Below the pieces are notes generated by a model, which ran no database searches, was not told where the DNA came from, and worked only from the letters and a program-made list of their open reading frames with translations. Made by a program: the position numbers and the translations under genes. A stretch of DNA of 64,000 nt from Setoptus koraiensis (Eukaryota; Arthropoda). This document shows positions 52,828-61,266 of the stretch, in pieces (position 1 is the stretch's first letter; each line of letters opens with the position of its first letter). The DNA lies in NCBI GenBank assembly GCA_048013815.1, contig CM106586.1, positions 1,736,001 to 1,800,000 on the forward strand, in the 5' to 3' direction.

Positions 52828-52895
52828 TTGTTGCTGTTGTTGCTGCTGCTGCTGTTGTTGTTGTTGTTGTTGCTGCTGCTGTTGTTGCTGTTGCT
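52828..52895. repeat. GTT/GCT compound microsatellite
   Basis: About 68 bp of mixed TTG/CTG units. On the plus strand it translates as poly-Leu and on the minus strand as poly-Gln. Confidence 0.9.
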
Positions 52896-53241
52896 ATCGC
52901 TGTTGTTGGTTCAGGTTTTGTCCAACAGCGGTTGGTGGGCATTAGATTTCATGCCTCGTTTTCATAATTAATCCACTTCATTGGTGAACCTTTTCCAAAT
53001 TCCAAAATAGACAGACACAGAAGGAGCGTGGACAAATAGCTTTCTATCTAGTGATAACTTTTTTCTTTCTGTCTCCGTCTATCTCTTGCTCACTGGCTTG
53101 CTGTCTGGGGATAGCCGGCTTCTATCTGGCCAAATTCGGCAGCAAAGGCACCAGTAACAAGAGCAACTGTGAACTGAGTAAAGTTCAGCAGATTCAGTAG
53201 ATGAATAATTAGCCGAATGAAAGTCCTTTACCCTGAATGTT

Positions 53242-53271
53242 TGAATGAATGAATGAATGAATGAATGAATG
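53242..53271. repeat. (TGAA)n microsatellite
   Basis: Seven tandem TGAA units. Confidence 0.95.
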
Positions 53272-54859
53272 AGCCAACGAATAGAATAGAGAGGAATTTA
53301 GAGAATGAAAGGACGACTATTGAGAGATACATGTACCCAGCGTGGAAACTAACTTTTTTTTTGCACTCACTACCCACAAACACACTGCCACAAATGCCGT
53401 ATCACTTGCTCACTAATACCACTAATGCTACTACGCTATCTCTTGTCAGTGTATCTCTATCTCAGAGAGAAGTGTATAGACGAAAGAAAAGAAGAAAGCA
53501 TAAGAATCTAGGTGAGAGAGCAAGACTAGTTTAGGTCAGTATTCTTCGTGTCCTTTGATGAATATATAAACTTACAACAACAACGCCAACAACAACAGCG
53601 CCAACATCGATGCCCCAAGTTTCTAAGAACAAAAACGCAACCACATAAGCATCTGTTGTTTTTTTCGCTTCTTCTTTTTCTCTTTCTCTCGTCGTTGTCT
53701 GGCAATCTTGGCCACTATCTCTCAATGCATGCTATTTCTCAAATAGAGAGATAGAAAGTCCCAAACATTGATCGGACTGAAACGGAGAGAGTTGATATAA
53801 CTAATTGTGCAAATGAAAAGCTTTCCTCTTATGCCTCATGTGAGATATATTTCACCTTCTACTTAGTTTAGCTGCAAAGTAACAACAACAACAACAGCGT
53901 CATGTGAATCTAATGAATGAATTCAATCAAATTCCTACTATCTGTCCGTTTGTCTCTCAGACAGAATTACGTCAAACAATGCAATTGGGCACCTTGAAAA
54001 CTCATTGTTGCCTGTTATGGCCCGTGTGTCTAAATCCTCAACACTCAATATAAGACATGAGTAAAGCTTATGCTGACCACTGGTCCACGGCAGTGGCCAC
54101 TGTCTAGCTGGCAATGACGAGGAACGCTGCCAAATCTCTATCTTTTCATCATAAGAAAAATCGCGCTGCAAATCGATTGACAGAAAACTGGGCAACTACA
54201 CCTCTATATTCAGGTATGTGCTACCAATAGCTCTGAATTGGTGGTAGATCTATAAGAGCGGTCTCTTTCTCCAAGTATGAAATCTCCACTGGAGAGACTC
54301 ACACACAACAAGTTTCAACTAGGGAAATAGAGCGTGTTTGCCGGGACAAACTCGGAGAAACCTTTTACTCCGTTCATCATTCAAAATGCTATTACCTAAC
54401 CTGGCTCTTGTTGTTTTGAGGAAATAGGAAGATGATCGTGTGTCTCGAAGTCAACGACGACAGGCAAATTTAGAGTCATTATAATGTGATAACCTCGCTG
54501 TTCAGATAATTTGAGCTATTGTTGTTGCGTGCATCGTTACGACACTTCCGTGCTACTGGAAGCCAGATAGCCCGGTGCTACGTTTATGAAAACGGTATAT
54601 AAATAAATATATATATGTATATATATGACTAGAAGTCACAACAACAAGCACGACTATTCGATTAAGAAACCAGTCAACAGTTGCCGGCAGAGAGTGTTCC
54701 GGCAAAATTTAGATCAGATACACTTTCAGTTATTACAGCAGTATCTGTGTTGACATATAGTAATCATGCAGTCTGAGTTTTTATTTTAGTCCATGTGTCT
54801 CTTGTTGATGCGAATCACTCAATTTATATCAAATCCTTATCATGGTGATAGGTTGATAG

Positions 54860-55459
54860 TCACTGCTCCAGCAAATCCAAAACTATTGATGTCCGATTAG
54901 CTGTTGCTGCTTTGAATTGTTTGTACTCTATGTTGGCCATTTGAAACATAATTCTAGACGCTTTTGTTTCCTCTTTCTCGTGATGTTTATCTGACAAATA
55001 AATAACTTTTTTAATTCCTGATTGTATTATTCCTTTGGCACATTCGTTGCACGGAAATAGCGTTACATAAATGGTACAATCAGTCTGATCTGTTTGAGTA
55101 CAATTTAATATGGCATTTAATTCGGCATGCACAACGTAGGCATATTTTGTTTTTGAATAGGGCAATTCTTTGTCTTTGTCCCACGGCACTAGATCATCGT
55201 GAACACCACGAGGCAGACCATTGTAACCTAATCCAACGATTTTATTTTGTTTGTTCACTATGCACGCGCCCACTTGTGTCGACGGATCCTTGGACCTCAT
55301 GGCGGTCAATTTGGCTAGATACATGAAAAGATCATTCCACTCTAAATTGTCTGTTCGCTTTGGCTGGCACCCAGAGAAATCAAACTGCTCCTTCAATTTT
55401 CTTTTATCTTTTCTTTTTTTACTTCTACTTTTCTTCGGTTCCTCAACCTTTGGGTCCAT
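54860..55459 (-). CDS. DCTD: deoxycytidylate (dCMP) deaminase
   Basis: This intronless 199-residue enzyme deaminates dCMP to dUMP, supplying substrate for thymidylate synthase. The zinc site is complete: HAE (H111, catalytic E113) in YVVHAELNAIL, and PCNEC (C137, C140). Other family pieces are WNDLFMYLAKLTAMRSKDP, TQVGACIVN, GYNGLPRG and IYLSDKHHE. The start is the ATG at 55459 (MDPKVEEPKKSR); the basic KKRKDKRK stretch before the domain may serve as a nuclear signal. Length agrees with the 178-residue human enzyme plus a short tail. It is divergently paired with eIF2B-delta over 313 bp. Confidence 0.95.
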   Translation of the reverse strand: MDPKVEEPKKSRSKKRKDKRKLKEQFDFSGCQPKRTDNLEWNDLFMYLAKLTAMRSKDPSTQVGACIVNKQNKIVGLGYNGLPRGVHDDLVPWDKDKELPYSKTKYAYVVHAELNAILNCTQTDQTDCTIYVTLFPCNECAKGIIQSGIKKVIYLSDKHHEKEETKASRIMFQMANIEYKQFKAATANRTSIVLDLLEQ

Positions 55460-55772
55460 GATTAATAACAATAGTAATTACAATACTCCTAATAATAATA
55501 TTATACCTTTGCACTGATGCTTATCACGCTACTATGGAATCTTCCGGCTACAGACCTTTTAAATCTTGCCACAACAAACGAGATCTTACAAGTGAAATTC
55601 TTGTGGTAAAAAGAAAAAAAAATCATTTTTCAAATCGCGCGCTATATGTATCGAAATTGCCAATCTCGACACGACAACAAACTACCAACATTTGTCTTGC
55701 GAAGATCCTGCGGATTAGTCCATTTTCTCACCTGTCATTTATTATTTTCTCACCATTACCCAACTTTAAACC
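55460..55772. promoter_or_regulatory. presumed bidirectional promoter (DCTD / eIF2B-delta)
   Basis: Only 313 bp separate the two divergent start codons, so both core promoters and leaders must lie here. The DNA is AT-rich with AATAATAATA near the DCTD start and an A-run at 55605-55622. I see no clear TATA box for either gene. Confidence 0.5.
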
Positions 55773-56834
55773 ATGGCTTCCGAGACTATATACATAAGCG
55801 CCAAAGATGTGCCCAGCAGAGCCACAAGTATTGAAAAGATCCTGTTGGAGGCCGAAAAGAAGAAAATCACCAACGAGCTATTGATCAAAGTGGGACTCCG
55901 TATGAATCATAATCTCATATGCGGCTCAAACTCTAGATGTGTAGCAATGCTAGTCACATTCAAAAGTGTTATGCACGATTTAGAGAACTACTATCCGGTC
56001 TCAAGTGACTTTCTAAACGCTCTACTGTCTTCCATCAAGTCGGCGACGGACTTTTTAGCAGTGTGCCGGCCTCTATCCATCAGTATGACCAACACTATCA
56101 AGCACTTGAAAGATGAAATATCCAAAATGCAACAAAAAGCTGCGACGTTAGCTCTGAAACCAAACGAAATAAGTGGAAAAGATTCTCATAGGGAACAACT
56201 AGATAACTTTATTGATCGTTTCATTTACGAAGAAATCCTGTCAGCGCAGAGGGGTATTTGCGTGAACGCATCTAATAAAATTGATAGACAAAATGATGTC
56301 ATTCTCGTCTACGGATGCTCGGCGGTGATCCAGCACATCCTCATCCAGGCCAAGAGGGATAACAAAAACTTCAAGGTTATTGTTGTGGACTCGCAACCTA
56401 ATTATAACGGTCGCCGTATGCTCAACTATTTAAATGAGCATGCAATACCGTGCACATATACTCTCATCAATTCATTGTCATACATCATGAGGCAAGCAAA
56501 TAAGGTCTTGCTAGGTGCCCATGCCATATTGGCTAACGGTTATGTGATGGCTCAGATCGGAACTTCTCAGATAGCACTCATGGCCAAAGCTTGTAACAAG
56601 CCTGTTCTCGTGTGTTGTGAGACTTACAAATTCAGCGAACGAGTCTACGTTGATTCTTTTCCGTGTAACGAGTCAATTCCCTCATCAGAAAATTTCATCA
56701 ATTTACTTTACGATGTTACTCCGCCTGAATTTGTTACAATGCTCTTAACTGAACGAAGCACAATACCCGCACTATCCGTCCCCGCTGTCTTGAGATACAG
56801 GTGTGAACAAGCATTTCAGCAATCAAACGTGTAA
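55773..56834 (+). CDS. EIF2B4: translation initiation factor eIF2B subunit delta, N-terminally short
   Basis: This intronless 353-residue protein is a regulatory subunit of eIF2B, the GDP/GTP exchange factor for eIF2. The helical N-domain (KVGLRMNHNLICGSNSRC, DFLAVCRPLSISMTNTIK) is followed by the Rossmann-like domain: DVILVYGCSAVIQHIL, VIVVDSQPNYNGRRML, KVLLGAHAILANGYVMAQIG, KPVLVCCETYKF, LLYDVTPPEFVTMLLTE, PALSVPAVLRYR. This pattern is delta rather than alpha or beta. Mammalian delta is ~520 residues; here the Lys-rich disordered N-terminus (~170 residues) is missing. The start ACCATGG has ideal context and an in-frame TAA at 55767 blocks a longer frame unless there is an upstream exon. The stop is 3 bp from the convergent MCRS1 stop. 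Confidence 0.93.
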   Translation: MASETIYISAKDVPSRATSIEKILLEAEKKKITNELLIKVGLRMNHNLICGSNSRCVAMLVTFKSVMHDLENYYPVSSDFLNALLSSIKSATDFLAVCRPLSISMTNTIKHLKDEISKMQQKAATLALKPNEISGKDSHREQLDNFIDRFIYEEILSAQRGICVNASNKIDRQNDVILVYGCSAVIQHILIQAKRDNKNFKVIVVDSQPNYNGRRMLNYLNEHAIPCTYTLINSLSYIMRQANKVLLGAHAILANGYVMAQIGTSQIALMAKACNKPVLVCCETYKFSERVYVDSFPCNESIPSSENFINLLYDVTPPEFVTMLLTERSTIPALSVPAVLRYRCEQAFQQSNV

Positions 56835-56837
56835 AAT

Positions 56838-58139
56838 TTACTCCTTGTAATTTACATTTTTCATTTTGGCAATCAAGTCAATATTAATTAAAAAAACAAA
56901 TCTCAAGCCGCAAATTTCCACGACGGAGTTATTGTTGATAACGGTGCAGTTTCCATTGCCTGAGACAGGCTTCGAGTCGACGTAAAACGGTCTTTTACCC
57001 GTGTTGGCTATGACAAAGTCTCCATTCGGTTGTAATTCAATCATTCCTTGTTTACGACTTATTTTTGAGGCCGGCCCCTCCAGGCTGAGGTCAACATCTA
57101 CGATGGTATCCTTTGTACATCTTCCGAATGTAATTTGCTTAAGTATCATGAGGTATCTTATGTGACGGCCTCTTAAAACAGCTAAGTTGGGATGATTGTT
57201 GTCGTCGAAATCCGATTGAGGAGCAACTTTAATTGAGTCGACTAGGGCTTGCCATTTGGGTATTTCGTTCTCTAATTTTCGTATCTCTCTTTTGACCCTT
57301 CTTGCGTTCACCATTAGCTCTTGATGTACAGGATCATCTTTGAGATTTGAGAGGACTGATTGACCATTGAAGTTGGATGCAATGTGATCAGTGAGTGAGT
57401 GGAGAATATCTTTGTCCACTGTTTCTTCCACCTCATTGAATGTGGGCAATTCTTCTCTTCTACTGGTTTGATCATGAGACAGAAGATTGTGATATTTCAT
57501 AGCTCTCCAATGTATTAGTAGGTGGTCTTCTCTCCTATGCGGCTGGAATACATCAGGGTGGTCGTCGAGAAGTTGCCTAAAGGCTTGTAGGGATGGCTTC
57601 GGTTGAGTGATTGTTTTGAGAGTGTTCTCTTCTTGCTCGGAGAACAACGTTTTGGCGTGGATTTTTGCAACAATGTCGGGACTGAGTTGACGCATCGCGG
57701 CCATGGCAACTCTTTGTATGGGTGCGTAGTACAGTAGAGCGTACCATCTATCTTCGATTTCCTGTAATGTAAATTTACAGGAAAATTTGACACCCTTGTG
57801 GACGGCCTGAAGACTGTTGGTTTGTTGAGCGGCTAATATGAGAGCCAAATCATCAGCCGGCTTCCATCTTCCCAGCTCCCGCATGGCCAAGTCTCTAGCG
57901 GTTTTGTGGCGTCGCCTCTTTTGTTTCTTTGGGGGCTCTATGACAGGCGGAGGCTGGGTGACCGGTGTTTCATCTTCGAATCTGGCAGGGGCGCGCGTAT
58001 TCCTTCTAGATCTACCCTCTGCCAGAGAGGGCTTTGGTAAATTGGGTGGCGCCACTGAAGGTTGAACGTTATTGGTCGTCGTGGATGTGCTGATAACGGC
58101 ACCATCTGTGATAACCGGTTTAGTTTCAGTGGTTTCCAT
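56838..58139 (-). CDS. MCRS1: microspherule protein 1 (MCRS1 / Rcd5)
   Basis: This intronless 433-residue FHA-domain protein belongs to the NSL histone acetyltransferase and INO80 complexes and also has spindle/centrosome roles. The N-terminal third is disordered, with a basic KKQKRRRHKTARDL. The MCRS_N region (~75-240) contains LGRWKPADDLALILAAQQ, EIEDRWYALLYYAP, FSEQEENTL and LIHWRAMKYHNLL. The C-terminal FHA domain (~320-425) shows LRGRHIRYLMILKQITFGR, SKISRKQGMIEL, GDFVIANTGKRPFYVDSKPV and NNNSVVEICGLRFVFLIN. Length is close to human (462). It is divergent from MED6, with 339 bp between start codons, and convergent with eIF2B-delta. Confidence 0.95.
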   Translation of the reverse strand: METTETKPVITDGAVISTSTTTNNVQPSVAPPNLPKPSLAEGRSRRNTRAPARFEDETPVTQPPPVIEPPKKQKRRRHKTARDLAMRELGRWKPADDLALILAAQQTNSLQAVHKGVKFSCKFTLQEIEDRWYALLYYAPIQRVAMAAMRQLSPDIVAKIHAKTLFSEQEENTLKTITQPKPSLQAFRQLLDDHPDVFQPHRREDHLLIHWRAMKYHNLLSHDQTSRREELPTFNEVEETVDKDILHSLTDHIASNFNGQSVLSNLKDDPVHQELMVNARRVKREIRKLENEIPKWQALVDSIKVAPQSDFDDNNHPNLAVLRGRHIRYLMILKQITFGRCTKDTIVDVDLSLEGPASKISRKQGMIELQPNGDFVIANTGKRPFYVDSKPVSGNGNCTVINNNSVVEICGLRFVFLINIDLIAKMKNVNYKE

Positions 58140-58478
58140 TATCCCTGATAAAATAAAATGATTACCGATAGGTAGAATTGAAGAATAATAATTTATATTT
58201 CTTCACTTCGCCCTCTGAGATCTGACTGTTTCATGGATTACATTTCCCTATCGGATAAAACAATAGCCTTTCTTGCAGCAATGGGAAGTACAAAAATCTA
58301 TTTATGCTCATGCGTCCCATTGAATGTGCGCAATTTTCAAAAACGTTTTAAAAAATTAATAACAACTGATTTTTTTCTCTTCTTCGCTGCCAAAATAAGA
58401 TTACCCTCATTCATAACGAGGTTCCCACTTTTGCTACCACTGTACAAATCAATTAGAACCAATCACACTGTCATCAGG

Positions 58479-59054
58479 ATGACCTCTATAGTTGATAATC
58501 CGTTACATATATCGTGGCATGATTCAGCCTGGATACCTCATTTAAATCCGACAAATGTTCTAGATTACTTTTGCGAACGCTCCAATCCATTTTACGATAG
58601 AACATGTAACAACGAAATAGTCAAAATGCAACGTCTCAATCCAGAGCAATTGCAAACCATGACAGGCATTGAATTTGTTTTATTGCATGTCCAAGAACCT
58701 ATTTTGTATGTAATTCGAAAACAAATTCGTCAATCAAGTAGCCAAGTTACACCTCAAGCCGACTACTACATATTAGCTGGTGTCGTTTATCAAGCTCCTG
58801 ACCTCAACACAGTTATTCAATCGCGAGTATCGAATTTCGTCCATAGCCTTCAATCGGCCTTCCAAGAATTTCAGGACATTAAAAAATTCCAAGCTTCTAG
58901 TGGGTATACATGGACTTTTAAGGAGAAACAAGCTAGGAAAACTATCAATCCTGAAGCTTCGACTGCCAGACTAGATGAGCCATTTACAAAGTTTCATGCT
59001 GAAAAAGTCGATTCGCTGCTAAGGATGCTTGAACCTCCTCCACCGGCTATTTAA
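58479..59054 (+). CDS. MED6: Mediator complex subunit 6
   Basis: The protein (191 residues from the ATG at 58479) is a core subunit of the Mediator head, bridging activators and RNA polymerase II. Diagnostic motifs are [72 protein letters not shown] and the C-terminal [11 protein letters not shown] start at [13 protein letters not shown] because this aligns with the family start. The frame is open for 82 more codons to an ATG at 58233, encoding a hydrophobic/basic stretch unlike MED6. That part is probably 5' leader, but a longer N-terminus cannot be excluded. The gene is divergent from MCRS1. Confidence 0.92.
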   Translation: MTSIVDNPLHISWHDSAWIPHLNPTNVLDYFCERSNPFYDRTCNNEIVKMQRLNPEQLQTMTGIEFVLLHVQEPILYVIRKQIRQSSSQVTPQADYYILAGVVYQAPDLNTVIQSRVSNFVHSLQSAFQEFQDIKKFQASSGYTWTFKEKQARKTINPEASTARLDEPFTKFHAEKVDSLLRMLEPPPPAI

Positions 59055-59107
59055 TTGCTCTATTGAGAGTCCCGGGTGCAGTCGTACTGTATATATTGTG
59101 ATACAAA

Positions 59108-59313
59108 TCACATTCAATACATATCTCAATAAAAAGGTTACCTGTATAAGTTGCGATAGCTTGTAGATATATAACCTTTGATCGAGGGTCTTTCTGAGAC
59201 AAACAACAGCAGCCTCTAATGATAGGCAAAAAAGTCTTGTCAAACTCAGAGCCAACTCGATTAATTCTATGACTAACTCTGGTGACATAGTTATTTTTTA
59301 TTGTGGCAGAGGC
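59108..59313 (-). pseudogene. inverted relict copy of the S1P lyase first exon
   Basis: The minus strand from 59313 to about 59108 matches the leader and first exon of the sphingosine-1-phosphate lyase gene that lies 2 kb away in the opposite orientation. In the 171 bp from the ATG to TATGTA I count 17 differences (about 90% identity), 13 of which change the amino acid. That ratio is close to what neutral drift gives. Homology also covers about 25 bp of leader (CTGCCANAATAAANAATAAC). The frame is still open and runs antisense into the MED6 coding end, but no catalytic exons follow on this strand. It sits in the 3' UTR of mS31, whose stop is 6 bp upstream. Confidence 0.85.
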
Positions 59314-59319
59314 ATTTTA

Positions 59320-59820
59320 TTATAACTCTAAACCGCTTGACTTGTAAATATCTTTTTTGCCATCAAAATAACGCCTGTACCAATTTATGATTTCGTGTTT
59401 CCTGCTCACTGTCATGTAAGGGTTGCTAGCTAGACCAGATATTATCAATTCCATAAAGTTTCTCACGGGCCCACTAGCAGGGAAACCCTCCAAGAAATGA
59501 TCCAAGAATACGTGCTCCTGAAACGACTCTTCTTGCTCTAATCCTTGCTCGTTATCAATGGGGTAATGCCATAATCTTCCTTTCTCCGTTGCTAGTACCA
59601 ATTCATCAAATGGATTGTTTGGCATGTGAGTCTTGATTGTATTGTATTCATTTTTGCTCAATCTGTCCCAGACATCCAGTGTGGGCGCCGTCGAGGCTGC
59701 TTTGACCATTTTCTTATTGAAGAACTCCGTTCGGCCCAGCTGTTTAGACGAAATCGAATAGACCTCAATTTTGGCCATCTTCATGTTCTTCAACAACAAA
59801 ATGAGCTTGTCGCTACCCAT
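59320..59820 (-). CDS. MRPS31: mitochondrial small ribosomal subunit protein mS31, short form
   Basis: The 166-residue product matches the conserved C-terminal part of mS31: PTLDVWDRLSKNEYNTI, NNPFDELVLATEKGRLWHYP, PIDNEQG, then FQEHVFLDHFLEGFP, GPVRNFMELIISGLASNPYM, HEIINWYRRYFDGKKDI and SSGLEL at the end. Human mS31 is ~395 residues. The long variable N-terminal half is missing, and the N-terminus (MGSDKLILLLKNMKMAKI) is a modest candidate for a mitochondrial presequence. No additional upstream exon is evident in the 144 bp before the aftiphilin-like gene on the same strand. The 3' UTR contains the inverted S1P-lyase exon copy. Confidence 0.88.
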   Translation of the reverse strand: MGSDKLILLLKNMKMAKIEVYSISSKQLGRTEFFNKKMVKAASTAPTLDVWDRLSKNEYNTIKTHMPNNPFDELVLATEKGRLWHYPIDNEQGLEQEESFQEHVFLDHFLEGFPASGPVRNFMELIISGLASNPYMTVSRKHEIINWYRRYFDGKKDIYKSSGLEL

Positions 59821-59964
59821 TTTTTTTTTATCAATATAAATGAATAGTAATAATAATCGTAATTTTAATTGGACTAAGGACTCAAGTATAATAAAGGTTG
59901 TTCAAGGCAATACTGCTTGTAAACAACATCTAGGCTGTTATGAGAGCGCGTTATTCGAACGCTT

Positions 59965-60474
59965 TTACTTGGGGAAGAAGAACGAATTTTGATGGCTCAT
60001 GTAGGAAACGTTGGGAAGTTCGCTCAAAATTTTTAATGCCTCAGCACTAAGGATGGTCTCATTCTCAATTGGCTGATGTCTTTGAGAAGAAGGTGCATTA
60101 GCTTCAGTTTGTGATTGTTTGGGCGTCAGACTGGAAGCTTGGTGATCATGATCACTGGACGTAATTTTATTGTCAACTTCTTTGAGGCTCGAGGACTGTT
60201 CATGATTCCTCAGTTCCTCTCTTTCCGACTCATCATGGATGTGAGTTTGGTTAGGTTTGAGGTTTAGTGCTTCCAGTAACAAGTGGAACGTATGCGTTGT
60301 GTGCCAATTAATCTTGAGTGAGGGAGCATCATCTAAGTTTCCGATACTGTTCCAGAAATCAATTGACTCTTGATCGGTGAATATACTATACGAGCTCTGC
60401 AAATAGTCTGTCTGGATTTCATTGCATCCGTGAGTAGTCGCTTGAGAATCTTTATCCGTGGTGTTAGAATCCAT
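59965..60474 (-). CDS. aftiphilin-like clathrin-binding protein, C-terminal region only
   Basis: The 169-residue product (ATG at 60474) resembles the C-terminal clathrin-binding region of aftiphilin, a trafficking adaptor that works with clathrin, AP-1/AP-2 and gamma-synergin. Key pieces are ESIDFWNSIGNLDDAPSLKI followed by NWHTTHTFHLLLEALNLKP, matching the W-x2-I-x4-APSLKFQW-x2-THS pattern, and the tail LSAEALKILSELPNVSYMSH with FFFP, matching the aftiphilin EEAIKVIAGLPDLTFM...FP ending. Between them is a Ser/Gln/His-rich linker. Aftiphilin is ~930 residues. Here nothing resembling the N-terminal part is seen in the ~790 bp before the next gene. The frame remains open upstream of the ATG for ~24 codons to a TAG, so a short spliced 5' exon is possible. 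Confidence 0.7.
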   Translation of the reverse strand: MDSNTTDKDSQATTHGCNEIQTDYLQSSYSIFTDQESIDFWNSIGNLDDAPSLKINWHTTHTFHLLLEALNLKPNQTHIHDESEREELRNHEQSSSLKEVDNKITSSDHDHQASSLTPKQSQTEANAPSSQRHQPIENETILSAEALKILSELPNVSYMSHQNSFFFPK

Positions 60475-61266
60475 TCTTTTGAGCCGAGACTCAATCAACT
60501 GTGGAATATTCTTCTGTCTACAACTGTTCGAGACACAGAACTATAAGCTAATTCGATCTCGCACCGAATGGTAGGATGAATTGTATGTTAGCTCAAATTT
60601 AGATGTTAATCACGTAATCTCTACGATGTATTCATGTGTTGAATCGCTAATCGGATACATGTTATCTTTCGTTATGTTCTTATGTTCACAGTATTGACAA
60701 CCTCACAACAATAGATCCAATGAAGATATAAATGCAGCTGTTGCGTTAGTTCAAATCATCAGGTCAGCTGTTTGCAACTTGCATGCGTGAGCCATCGTTT
60801 CATGTCTGAAGAGTTGTGAATATAAGGACTAGTTAGACAACAGTAAATATCGATTGAAATATCAATGTTGTATCAAACAATCAAACGAGATTCTCTGATT
60901 ACCTTATATCTGGTTCACATTAATTATGTAATCCATGTTTGAATAACGCGCTTATGTGGTCTAGCCTCACAAGTTGCTCAAACTAGAATGAGAACTCTTG
61001 ATTTTACCTTATGAATTTGTGAGATAGGCAAGCCGCCTGAGGTGTAAGGTATCGCAATCATTGCACATAGCATCAAACTTGTTATAACTAACTAATATGT
61101 GTCACTAACATGTAACTGTCAACTGGTCATCCTCTTTAGTCATTTCTCAGACATTTTTACTGAACAGTTGGTCTCCTCCACACCAAGCTGTATAATACAT
61201 TAATATCGACAAGAGATTTTTAGCAAATCCGAGGCAAACTAGCATCTGCCAGAATAAAGAATAACC
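60475..61266. other. spacer between aftiphilin-like gene and S1P lyase
   Basis: This is AT-rich DNA without a supported ORF. As the genes are divergent, both promoters should lie here. No TATA box or repeat stands out. The last 25 bp (CTGCCAGAATAAAGAATAACC) are the S1P lyase leader, which is also present in the inverted copy at 59.3 kb. Confidence 0.5.

Larger units (their letters stand above)
42664..54859. other. 12-kb gene-free, repeat-dense interval
   Basis: No exon with recognisable similarity was found on either strand. The interval probably includes the promoter and 5' leader of the protease gene at its left and the 3' UTR of dCMP deaminase at its right. Micro- and minisatellites are common and listed separately. 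GTT/GCT trinucleotide arrays on the plus strand dominate from 45 to 53 kb, and CAA arrays appear after 53.5 kb. The ORFs (46521-46784 hydrophobic, 47741-48028 poly-Gln, 45503-45772 Q/N) are explained by those repeats. Confidence 0.5.
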
